This document shows, piece by piece, positions 1-5,715 of a stretch of DNA of 5,751 nt. The first letter of the stretch is position 1; every line of letters begins with the position of its first letter. The DNA comes from an uncultured Eubacterium sp. GTDB taxonomy: Bacteria > Bacillota > Clostridia > Lachnospirales > Lachnospiraceae. The notes beneath the pieces are model-generated. The model worked only from the letters and a program-made list of their open reading frames with translations, ran no database searches and was not told the origin of the DNA. The DNA lies in contig CANPET010000124.1 of NCBI GenBank assembly GCA_947573465.1, positions 1-5,751 of the forward strand. Direction: 5' to 3'. The translations under genes were made by a program, and so were the position numbers.

Positions 1-447
1 AATATCTAAATCGTCGGTCTTTTTAGGAAGAATACGGATAACCTCACCCATAATAGAAACAGCATCAAAATATTTAAGGACACTGACACGTTTATTACCT
101 TCTAAAACATAAAATTTGTTCATATATTCATAAGCTTTAATAGGGTCTTTAATGCCCTCTTCCTGCTGGCTGATACAAAGATGAATCCACTTTGCTGCAA
201 ATTCAGAGTCAGAGTCCAGAATAGGCATAAAGTTGCTGGAAAAAGAGTTGCTTCTGCCGGTCGTCTTGGTTCCAACAATCTGCTCTAAAGGGATTTCAAC
301 AAGACCTAGAGAAACTTCGCGGTAATCTTTTGTAGTGTGTAAAATATCATCTAAAACTTCTAATGTGGGACTTTTTCCTGACATTAATTTAGATTGATAA
401 TCTTTTTTCCCTAATTTTGCTGCTTGTATATAATCATTAAACGACAT
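1..447 (-). CDS. ParB-like domain protein, N-terminal part (likely BMP-family substrate-binding-like protein), truncated at window edge
   Basis: The reading frame is open from ATG at 447 to the left edge, giving 149 N-terminal residues; the rest lies outside the window. The start is set by an AAGGAGG Shine-Dalgarno (451-457) a few bases upstream. Residues about 50-76 (VEIPLEQIVGTK, then GRSNSF) and 101-126 (DPIKAYEYMNKFYV, then LEGNKRVSVLKYF) follow the ParB/sulfiredoxin-fold pattern: an 'IPLxxI' strand, then a 'PIxxY..FYVxEGNxRVS' nucleotide-binding box. No signal peptide or membrane segment is seen in this part, so the N-terminus is probably cytoplasmic. From memory, similar N-termini occur in long Lachnospiraceae proteins annotated as BMP-family ABC transporter substrate-binding proteins; that assignment cannot be tested here because the C-terminal domain is missing. 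A weak promoter may lie at 490-517 (TTGCTA, 16-nt spacer, TAAAAC). The ParB-like fold call is fairly firm; the product name is tentative. Confidence 0.7.
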   Translation of the reverse strand, partial: MSFNDYIQAAKLGKKDYQSKLMSGKSPTLEVLDDILHTTKDYREVSLGLVEIPLEQIVGTKTTGRSNSFSSNFMPILDSDSEFAAKWIHLCISQQEEGIKDPIKAYEYMNKFYVLEGNKRVSVLKYFDAVSIMGEVIRILPKKTDDLDI

Positions 448-526
448 GCTGCCTCCTTGTATGAAACGATGAATAAAGTTATATTTATAGTTTTATCATA
501 AAAAATTATTTTAGCAATCCTTTAAA

Positions 527-555
527 GAAAAAACTGCCGTGTTGACACGACAGTT
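527..555 (-). terminator. Rho-independent terminator of the 214-aa membrane protein gene
   Basis: Read on the minus strand, this is a 10-bp stem (AACTGTCGTG with CACGGCAGTT, one G-U pair) closed by a TCAA tetraloop and followed by TTTTCTTT. It lies 18 bases past the stop codon of the membrane protein gene (TAG at 574-576). It should separate that gene from the ParB-like gene downstream, which therefore needs its own promoter. Confidence 0.88.
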
Positions 556-573
556 TATGAAGTATTTAAAAAT

Positions 574-1218
574 CTAATTTTTTCTTAAGTAAATACTAAC
601 ACCGGTTTCCTGATAATATGCAGTCAGTGTAACCTTTTTTGTTTTCCACCATGTTTCTATAGAACCGTGGGAAAACGTTCTTGAATATGTTGGTTTATCA
701 TAGGTTGATGTTATATTTGACACAATAGAATCATATACTTTTTTTGGTAATTTCCCGAACTGTAAACGAATCTCATACATTTTATCATCTTTATCGAAGA
801 CATATTCTAAAAGGGCATTGTTGTCTGTTGGGACTACTTTTGTTCCAAAAAATTCTGGAACATTTTTTCCATCAAAACGATAAGTTAAATAAGCAGCAGT
901 TCCATCAGGAGCTGCAACATAGTTCCCATCTAACGTATCTTTCATATTGTTCTCGGCTTTTTGAACAGCCTTGTGAGATTTCCCAAATTTTATCTTTCTG
1001 ATACTTTCAATGTTTTTGTTAATGGTTTCGTTTTGAGAACCTTCTGTAGCAATAACTGATACAGGCACCGGTGTTGACTTTTCATTATCACTTTGTGAAT
1101 TATTATCATTGCCACCAAATTTTAAGATTAAAATTAATATAATCGCAACAATAATTATTGCCGTAAAAATGCCAATATACAGCATATTATTATCTTTCTT
1201 TTTTGTTTCGTTACTCAT
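574..1218 (-). CDS. Single-pass membrane-anchored protein of unknown function
   Basis: The protein has 214 residues when started at ATG 1218, which sits 8 nt after a GTAGGAGG ribosome binding site. An in-frame ATG 11 codons earlier (1251) would place this site inside the coding region and has no good site of its own, so it was not used. The N-terminus is short and lysine-rich (residues 1-11), followed by a strongly hydrophobic segment at about 12-32 and then a Lys-Phe stop. This predicts an inside N-terminus and an external C-terminal domain. Residues about 35-60 are an Asn/Ser/Glu/Pro linker. The rest (about 60-214) is a mixed alpha/beta domain rich in aromatic residues and lysine, ending in beta-strand-like sequence (TLTAYYQETGVSIYLRKN). 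No lipobox cysteine and no catalytic motif are visible. I do not recognise the family; a cell-envelope or sensing role is only a guess. The gene appears monocistronic, with its own terminator just downstream. A poor extended -10 (TGATACTAT, 1249-1257) may be its promoter. Confidence 0.8.
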   Translation of the reverse strand: MSNETKKKDNNMLYIGIFTAIIIVAIILILILKFGGNDNNSQSDNEKSTPVPVSVIATEGSQNETINKNIESIRKIKFGKSHKAVQKAENNMKDTLDGNYVAAPDGTAAYLTYRFDGKNVPEFFGTKVVPTDNNALLEYVFDKDDKMYEIRLQFGKLPKKVYDSIVSNITSTYDKPTYSRTFSHGSIETWWKTKKVTLTAYYQETGVSIYLRKN

Positions 1219-1299
1219 TTTATGGCCTCCTACAAAATATTTCTTATTCATAGTATCATAAAATGTCGATAAGGAAAAGATTAAAAAGAGAAAAGAATA

Positions 1300-1327
1300 T
1301 TGAATAATAAAAAGAATTTGCTATAAT
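1300..1327 (+). promoter_or_regulatory. Extended -10 promoter for the ATP-grasp/DUF5662 unit
   Basis: A TTGAAT -35 box (1300-1305), a 16-nt spacer and a perfect TATAAT (1322-1327) preceded by TG at 1319-1320 give the extended -10 TGCTATAAT. Transcription would begin near 1334, leaving an unusually long leader of about 145 nt before the first ATP-grasp gene. This is the strongest sigma-A-type promoter seen in the window. Confidence 0.75.
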
Positions 1328-1333
1328 AGAGAG

Positions 1334-1481
1334 GTAGTACCAAATATTTATAAGTCTCTCCTAAGACTTATAAGTATACTAACATATTTTTCAGTCCGGA
1401 ACGGTTAAGGCAAGGGGGCCCTAACCGTTCTTTGCTGTAATGGAGAAAATTTAAAGAGAAATAACAGACAGGAGTATTTTG
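1334..1481 (+). promoter_or_regulatory. Structured 5' leader with two hairpins upstream of the ATP-grasp genes
   Basis: The first element is a 14-bp stem with one G-U pair (1344-1357 with 1364-1377; core TTATAAGTCT/AGACTTATAA) and a 6-nt loop. The second is a GC-rich stem (GAACGGTTA 1399-1407 with TAACCGTTC 1422-1430). It continues inward with three G-C pairs around an AAGGGG loop, and outward through CAGT (1392-1395) with GCTG (1434-1437). The second stem is followed by TTTGCTG, a poor U-tract, so it resembles a weak terminator or attenuator or a stable RNA structure rather than a standard terminator. The first stem lies at about +11 to +44 and could instead be a DNA operator. I see no T-box, c-di-GMP, fluoride or other riboswitch signature that I know. 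The stretch has no credible ORF; the longest ATG-led frame near its end (1440) is four codons. Confidence 0.6.
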
Positions 1482-2360
1482 ATGCAAGGTTGGTTAATTG
1501 TAAATGGATATTTAAAAAGTGAAAAATTTGAGGAGATATACCGCTGGCTGATAGATGCGGCAGAAAAAGAGGGAATGAAATTAAGAAAAATCTCCAATGA
1601 CCAGTTAGATTCGATTCTACCGGCAAATCCACGGGAGACAGACTGGGCTTCCAGACCGGATTTTGTGTTGTTCTGGGATAAAGATGTAAAGTTAGCCAGA
1701 CTTTTGGAACGGGAAGGATTTCGGGTATTTAACAGTGCAGATGGTATTGAAGCATGTGATGACAAAGCACTCACATTTATCAAATTAAGGAATAAAGATA
1801 TAGAAATGCCAAAAACTTTTATTGCACCAATGACTTTTGACAAAGAATATCAAGATTACACTTTTGTTTTACAGGTTCAGGGAAGTCTTGGTTATCCTAT
1901 GGTTATTAAGGAGAATAAAGGTTCCTTTGGGGAACAGGTCTATTTGGTGGAAAACTATTATGATGCAGTGGAGAAGATAAAGTCAATTGGTCATGACGAG
2001 TTTATTATGCAGGAATATGTAGAAAGTTCAAAAGGCAGGGATGTACGAATACATGTAGTTGGAGACAGGGTAGTAACAGCAATGGAGAGGAGAAATGAGA
2101 ATGATTTCAGGGCAAATGTGACAAATGGAGGAAAGATGAAGATGTATACTCCCACAAAAGAGCAGGAAGAAATGGCGGTAGAGGTTTGCAGGGAGTTAGG
2201 CTTGGATTTTGCAGGTGTTGATATTATGTTTGGCAAGGAGGATAAGCCGGTATTATGTGAGGTGAACTCCAATGCACATTTTAAAAATATTTTTGACTGC
2301 ACCGGAGTGAACGTTGCAGAGCACATCATGAAATATATAAAAGAAAAAATTTCAATGTAG
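1482..2360 (+). CDS. RimK-like ATP-grasp ligase (first of a tandem pair)
   Basis: The protein has 292 residues from ATG 1482, placed 7 nt after GGAG (1471-1474). The adjacent in-frame TTG at 1479 is possible but less well spaced. The order is a pre-ATP-grasp N-domain (about 1-95), an ATP-binding lid with K143 and a glycine loop (GSFGEQVY, 147-154), the hinge MQEYVE (176-181), and the RimK-type signature GRDVRIHVVGDRVVTAM (185-201) with FRANVTNGG (209-217). Metal and phosphate ligands are D247, E260 and N262 (AGVDI, then CEVNSN). In this superfamily, enzymes such as RimK, LysX and MptN activate a carboxylate as an acyl phosphate with ATP and join it to an amine. The substrate here is unknown; it could be an amino acid, a small molecule or a protein tail. 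The protein looks cytosolic, and all key residues of an active enzyme appear present. A second, diverged ATP-grasp gene follows after 61 nt with no terminator, so they are probably co-transcribed. Assignment to the superfamily is firm; a glutamate-ligase function is not shown. Confidence 0.88.
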   Translation: MQGWLIVNGYLKSEKFEEIYRWLIDAAEKEGMKLRKISNDQLDSILPANPRETDWASRPDFVLFWDKDVKLARLLEREGFRVFNSADGIEACDDKALTFIKLRNKDIEMPKTFIAPMTFDKEYQDYTFVLQVQGSLGYPMVIKENKGSFGEQVYLVENYYDAVEKIKSIGHDEFIMQEYVESSKGRDVRIHVVGDRVVTAMERRNENDFRANVTNGGKMKMYTPTKEQEEMAVEVCRELGLDFAGVDIMFGKEDKPVLCEVNSNAHFKNIFDCTGVNVAEHIMKYIKEKISM

Positions 2361-2421
2361 AAGACAATAACTGTACGAATGCACAGGGGTGGCTTAAAGG
2401 ACGGCATGGAGGGAAAATCAA

Positions 2422-3249
2422 ATGGAACGAGAGTGCTGGATACTCTATTACATGGAGGATTATAAAAAAAATAAAAGATTTGTGGAATTAATTGGAAACA
2501 GGTTAGAAAAAGAGAATATTCTGACCAGGGTTGTTTTGCTTAACAATCAAAATATAGATGAATTATTGAAAAAAAATACTCCTGAAGTAGTAATTAACCG
2601 CAGCCGAAACTGTGAGATTGCAAAGAGAATGGAACGGGAAGGAATTAAAGTAATCAATAATTCTTTTGTTACAAAGATTGCCAACGATAAATTGTACACA
2701 TACGAATTTTTAAAAAATAAGATAGAATTTATGCCATTACTAGGGGATGATGAGGAATACCCTTATATTATTAAGAGCAGAACCGGACATGGTGGAAATC
2801 AAGTGTATCTGGTACATAATGAACAGGAGAGAGAGAAAGCTGTCACACAGCTGGAAGGGGAAAAATATATTTGTCAGAGATACTGCAATGAACCGGGAAA
2901 AGATTTGAGAGTATATGTATTGGGTGGAAATATTATTACAGCAATGCTTCGTCAGTCAAAAAAAGGGTTTAAGAGTAATTACAGCCTTGGAGGAAGTGCA
3001 GAGGAATATACCCTGTCCGGAGAAGAAAAAGACATTGTACATAAAATATTAGGTATGATAGATATTGATTATGGTGGAATTGATTTTATTTTTCATGAAG
3101 GGAAATTAATGTTTAATGAGATAGAGGATGCAGTGGGGGCAAGGATGGTATATGAAAATACAGAAATAGACATTGTAGGATTGTTTGCTGATTATATTAT
3201 TGCAAAGATTCGGGAATGTTCAGGCAGTAAGAGGGATGTTCGTTTATAA
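2422..3249 (+). CDS. RimK-like ATP-grasp ligase (second of a tandem pair, divergent)
   Basis: The protein has 275 residues; ATG 2422 is preceded by GGAGGG (2408-2413) at 8 nt. It aligns along its length with the first ligase. Shared landmarks are EREG-x-x-V-x-N (71-79), K118 in a YPYIIK strand, a glycine loop (TGHGGNQVYLV, 121-131), the QRY hinge (152-154), GKDLRVYVLGG (159-169), ITAM-x-R (172-177), FKSNYSLGG (183-191) and GGIDFIF (218-224). This suggests ancient duplication followed by strong divergence. The metal-site residues are D221 and E233, but the usual E-x-N pair reads E233-I-E235, so glutamate replaces the conserved asparagine. The N-terminal domain is shorter, and the C-terminus ends in a charged tail (SGSKRDVRL). 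It may use a different acceptor, form a heteromeric complex with its neighbour, or have altered activity; the sequence cannot decide. Its stop codon is 56 nt before the DUF5662 gene. Confidence 0.86.
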   Translation: MERECWILYYMEDYKKNKRFVELIGNRLEKENILTRVVLLNNQNIDELLKKNTPEVVINRSRNCEIAKRMEREGIKVINNSFVTKIANDKLYTYEFLKNKIEFMPLLGDDEEYPYIIKSRTGHGGNQVYLVHNEQEREKAVTQLEGEKYICQRYCNEPGKDLRVYVLGGNIITAMLRQSKKGFKSNYSLGGSAEEYTLSGEEKDIVHKILGMIDIDYGGIDFIFHEGKLMFNEIEDAVGARMVYENTEIDIVGLFADYIIAKIRECSGSKRDVRL

Positions 3250-3271
3250 AAGAGTTGTATTGTGGTAAAAT
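3243..3271 (+). promoter_or_regulatory. Possible internal promoter for the DUF5662 gene
   Basis: TTTATA (3243-3248), which overlaps the stop codon of the second ligase gene, a 17-nt spacer and TAAAAT (3266-3271) with an upstream TG (3263-3264) form an extended -10 arrangement. A start near 3278 would leave a leader of about 28 nt. In AT-rich DNA such matches also arise by chance, so this is a weak call. Read-through from the promoter at 1300 is the alternative. Confidence 0.35.
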
Positions 3272-3305
3272 ATTGAAAGAAGAAAGGCAGAGAGGAAGAG
3301 CAGAC

Positions 3306-3857
3306 ATGAGTTTTTGGAAGAGATTAACAGGTCATTTCTTTACAATTACAAAACATAGACATCAGGTAATTAAACAGTGCAGAAAAGCAGGTATATTCTG
3401 GCAGGGATTAAGGCATGATCTGTCAAAATATTCACCTACGGAGTTTATACCGGGTGTGAGATATTATACAGGGACCCGCAGTCCTAATGAGGGGGAACGG
3501 GAGAAACACGGTTACTCTAAAGCGTGGATGCATCATAAGGGACGCAACAGACACCATTTTGAATATTGGATAGATTATAATCTTGAAACGAAACGGAATG
3601 AGCCGGTAGAGATGCCATATAATTATGTGGTCGAAATGTTTTGTGACAGAGTGGCAGCGAGTAAAATATATAACGGAAAGAATTACAGGCAGACAGACCC
3701 GCTGGCATATTTTGAGAAAAGAAAGCCTCATAGAAGTATTCATATAAACACGAGAAATGAAATAGAAAATTTATTAAGGATGCTGGCAGAAAGAGGAGAG
3801 GAGGAAACCTTTCGTTATATTCGCAATAGTTTAAAAAACAGGAAGAATATGGTATAA
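3306..3857 (+). CDS. DUF5662 family protein, possible HD-like metal-dependent hydrolase
   Basis: The protein has 183 residues from ATG 3306, which follows an AGAGGAAGAG ribosome-binding stretch. An in-frame TTG at 3255 would add 17 residues but would put this site inside the gene. The sequence matches my memory of the DUF5662 family (sometimes mislabelled catalase) of Firmicutes: GLRHDLSKYSPTEF (34-47), the segment around GTRSPNE and ER (56-65), and AWMHHKGRNRHHFEYW (73-88). The spacing of H17/H19, H37-D38, H76-H77, H83-H84 and D114 recalls the H...HD...H...D metal ligands of HD-superfamily phosphohydrolases; this is my inference, not an established function. It has no signal peptide or membrane helix. 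The C-terminal 50 residues are basic and probably helical. As last gene of the ATP-grasp unit, it may act on the product or substrate of the ligases, but DUF5662 genes may also occur alone, so the link is uncertain. Confidence 0.82.
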   Translation: MSFWKRLTGHFFTITKHRHQVIKQCRKAGIFWQGLRHDLSKYSPTEFIPGVRYYTGTRSPNEGEREKHGYSKAWMHHKGRNRHHFEYWIDYNLETKRNEPVEMPYNYVVEMFCDRVAASKIYNGKNYRQTDPLAYFEKRKPHRSIHINTRNEIENLLRMLAERGEEETFRYIRNSLKNRKNMV

Positions 3858-3858
3858 T
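3830..3858 (+). promoter_or_regulatory. Extended -10 promoter for tarI-tarJ, overlapping the end of the DUF5662 gene
   Basis: TTTAAA (3830-3835), a 17-nt spacer and a perfect TATAAT (3853-3858) preceded by TG at 3850-3851 (TGGTATAAT) make a good sigma-A-type promoter. The -10 box contains the TAA stop codon of the DUF5662 gene. Transcription would begin near 3865, giving a leader of about 60 nt before tarI. No terminator hairpin is visible between 3857 and 3925, so upstream transcripts may also read through into the tar genes. Confidence 0.6.
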
Positions 3859-3924
3859 TGGAATTTAAGAGTTGTACTAAATTAAAATTAGATTTATAGA
3901 AAAGCAGAAAGTCAGGAGGGAAAT

Positions 3925-4632
3925 ATGGTTTTTGGAGTTGTTTTAGCAGGTGGTATTGGAAGCAGAATGGGAAATATAGAGAAACCAAAACAGTATTTAA
4001 ATATTGGGAATAAACCGATTATTATTCATACACTGGAGAAGTTTTATATTAATGAGAATTTTGAAAAGATTATAGTATTGTGTCCACAGGAATGGATAAA
4101 TCATACAAAAAATCTGATTCAAAAACATATTGGTGATAACGACAGGATTGCAGTTGTATGTGGTGGAGCAACAAGAAATGAGACAATATTGAATGCCATC
4201 TCTTATATAGAAGAAAATTACAAAATTAGTGAAGATGACATTATTGTGACTCATGATTCTGTAAGACCATTTATTACCCATAGAATCATAGAAGAAAATA
4301 TTAAATATGCAAAAGAGTATGGTGCATGTGATACTGTTGTTCCGGCAACAGATACAATCGTATGCAGTGAGAATAATCAGATTATCTCATCTATACCGGA
4401 CAGAAGTAAAATGTATCAGGGGCAGACACCACAGAGCTTTAAGATTTTAAAATTAAAAAGTTTATATGAAAGCCTGACGGACGAAGAAAAAGAGATATTA
4501 ACAGATGCAGCGAAAATATTTGTTATAAAAGGTGAGGATGTTTATCTGGTTGATGGAGAAGTTTCAAACATAAAGATTACTTATCCATATGATTTAAGAG
4601 TAGCAGAGACACTATTAGGAGATACTGAATAA
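3925..4632 (+). CDS. tarI: D-ribitol-5-phosphate cytidylyltransferase TarI
   Basis: The 235-residue cytosolic enzyme transfers CMP from CTP to D-ribitol 5-phosphate, releasing pyrophosphate and making CDP-ribitol, the activated unit for teichoic acid or capsule polymers. The start has a strong AGGAGGG site (3914-3920). IspD/TarI-family motifs are all present: the nucleotide loop VLAGGIGSRMG (6-16) with PKQY (21-24), GGATRNET (80-87), HDSVRPF (110-116) and QGQTPQSF (165-172). Length and motifs match Staphylococcus aureus TarI closely as I remember it. IspD, the methylerythritol-phosphate cytidylyltransferase, is the main alternative because the two families share the fold. The TarI call rests on the near match throughout (for example MYQGQTPQSF and NIKITYPYDLRVA) and on tarJ following 37 nt later. 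No key residue is missing. Confidence 0.93.
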   Translation: MVFGVVLAGGIGSRMGNIEKPKQYLNIGNKPIIIHTLEKFYINENFEKIIVLCPQEWINHTKNLIQKHIGDNDRIAVVCGGATRNETILNAISYIEENYKISEDDIIVTHDSVRPFITHRIIEENIKYAKEYGACDTVVPATDTIVCSENNQIISSIPDRSKMYQGQTPQSFKILKLKSLYESLTDEEKEILTDAAKIFVIKGEDVYLVDGEVSNIKITYPYDLRVAETLLGDTE

Positions 4633-4669
4633 AAAGGTACATTTACTGTCAGGAAATGGAGAGTTTGAA

Positions 4670-5695
4670 ATGATTAATAATATATATAGATTAGTAGCGC
4701 CCAGAAAATTTGAAATAGCATATAGTGATATAGACCTGAATGGAGAAGATGCAATTGTCAGACCGACATATTTGTCGATTTGTAATGCAGATCAGCGTTA
4801 TTATCAGGGATTAAGAGACGCAGAAGTTTTGAAACAGAAATTACCAATGGCATTAATTCATGAGTCCATTGGTGTGGTAATCAGAGATCCGTCAGGAACA
4901 TTTCAGCCAGGTGATAAGGTTGTTATGATTCCAAATACGCCTACAGAAAAGGACGAGATAATTGCTGAAAACTATTTGAGAACAAGTAAATTCAGAGCAA
5001 GTGGATTTGACGGATTTATGCAGGAATATGTTCAGATTAAGCCTGAGCGTCTGGTCAGACTTCCAGAGGGAATTGATGATACGGTGGCAGCTTTTACAGA
5101 AATAGTTAGTGTCAGCGTTCATGCCATCGGAAGATTTGATAAGATTGCCCATAAAAAAAGAAATATTGTAGGAATATGGGGAGATGGAAATCTGGGATAT
5201 ATTACAGCGACATTCTTTAAGAGCATGTTCCCGGATGTAAAGTTATACATTTTTGGTATTAGTGAGGACAAGCTCTCTGATTTTACTTTTGCAGATGGAG
5301 TATATACAGTTGGACATATCCCAGAGGATTTAAAGATAGACCATGCATTTGAATGTGTTGGTGGTGCGGGCTCCGGTAAGGCGATTAATCAGATTATCGA
5401 TTATATTAATCCGGAAGGAACCATATCCATTCTGGGAGTATCAGAATATCCGGTTCCAATTAATACAAGAATGGTATTAGAAAAAGGACTTAGAATATTT
5501 GGAAGCAGTAGAAGTGGAAGAGCAGATTTTGAAAAGACAGTTTCTCTTTATGAGACAAATCCTGAAATCGTGAATTATCTTTCAAATATTGTGGGAGCAG
5601 TTGTTCCGGTAAGAAATATTAAGGATATGAAGAAGGCGTTTGAACTGGATATACAGAAGTCTTTTGGAAAGACAATTATGAAGTGGGATAAATAG
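4670..5695 (+). CDS. tarJ: Ribulose-5-phosphate reductase (ribitol-5-phosphate dehydrogenase) TarJ
   Basis: The 341-residue zinc-type medium-chain dehydrogenase reduces D-ribulose 5-phosphate to D-ribitol 5-phosphate, presumably with NADPH as in the family, and feeds TarI. ATG 4670 follows GGAG (4658-4661) at 8 nt. The N-terminus (INNIYRLVAPRKFE) and the segments ADQRYYQG, VVMIPNTPTEKDE and IWGDGNLGYITA are typical of TarJ. Predicted catalytic zinc ligands are C38, H64, E65 and E144. The four-cysteine structural zinc lobe of classical alcohol dehydrogenases is absent, as in TarJ relatives. The Rossmann glycine motif is G171-x-G173-x-x-G176. In characterised systems TarJ and TarI work as a pair, which fits the 37-nt spacing here. 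The gene ends 20 nt before a glycosyltransferase start codon, so the operon continues to the right. Confidence 0.95.
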   Translation: MINNIYRLVAPRKFEIAYSDIDLNGEDAIVRPTYLSICNADQRYYQGLRDAEVLKQKLPMALIHESIGVVIRDPSGTFQPGDKVVMIPNTPTEKDEIIAENYLRTSKFRASGFDGFMQEYVQIKPERLVRLPEGIDDTVAAFTEIVSVSVHAIGRFDKIAHKKRNIVGIWGDGNLGYITATFFKSMFPDVKLYIFGISEDKLSDFTFADGVYTVGHIPEDLKIDHAFECVGGAGSGKAINQIIDYINPEGTISILGVSEYPVPINTRMVLEKGLRIFGSSRSGRADFEKTVSLYETNPEIVNYLSNIVGAVVPVRNIKDMKKAFELDIQKSFGKTIMKWDK

Positions 5696-5715
5696 TAAGA
5701 TATAGGGGGAAAACA

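Noticed and set aside
1358..1437. The leader considered as a tRNA, T-box or known riboswitch.
   Set aside because: It lacks the T-box GGGTGGAACC sequence, tRNA arms and CCA context, and the consensus cores of the riboswitch classes that I can recall.
1451..1843. Minus-strand ORF of 130 codons opposite the start of the first ligase gene.
   Set aside because: It is a shadow of the ligase coding frame, with Ser/Leu/Ile-rich random composition and no start signal.
1991..2407. Minus-strand ORF of 138 codons opposite the first ligase gene.
   Set aside because: It lies wholly antisense to a gene with convincing ATP-grasp motifs, and its translation looks like out-of-frame sequence without a ribosome binding site.
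2379..2465. Small plus-strand ORF of 28 codons beginning at ATG 2379, spanning the gap between the two ligase genes, considered as a precursor peptide.
   Set aside because: It has no ribosome binding site, overlaps the start of the second ligase gene in another frame, and contains the AGGAGG-like site of that gene.
3250..3876. A 10-bp direct repeat AAGAGTTGTA at 3250-3259 and 3867-3876, flanking the DUF5662 gene, considered as a mobile-element target duplication.
   Set aside because: It is short, has no inverted repeats or transposase near it, and the gene between is a conserved-family gene continuous with its operon; chance is likely.
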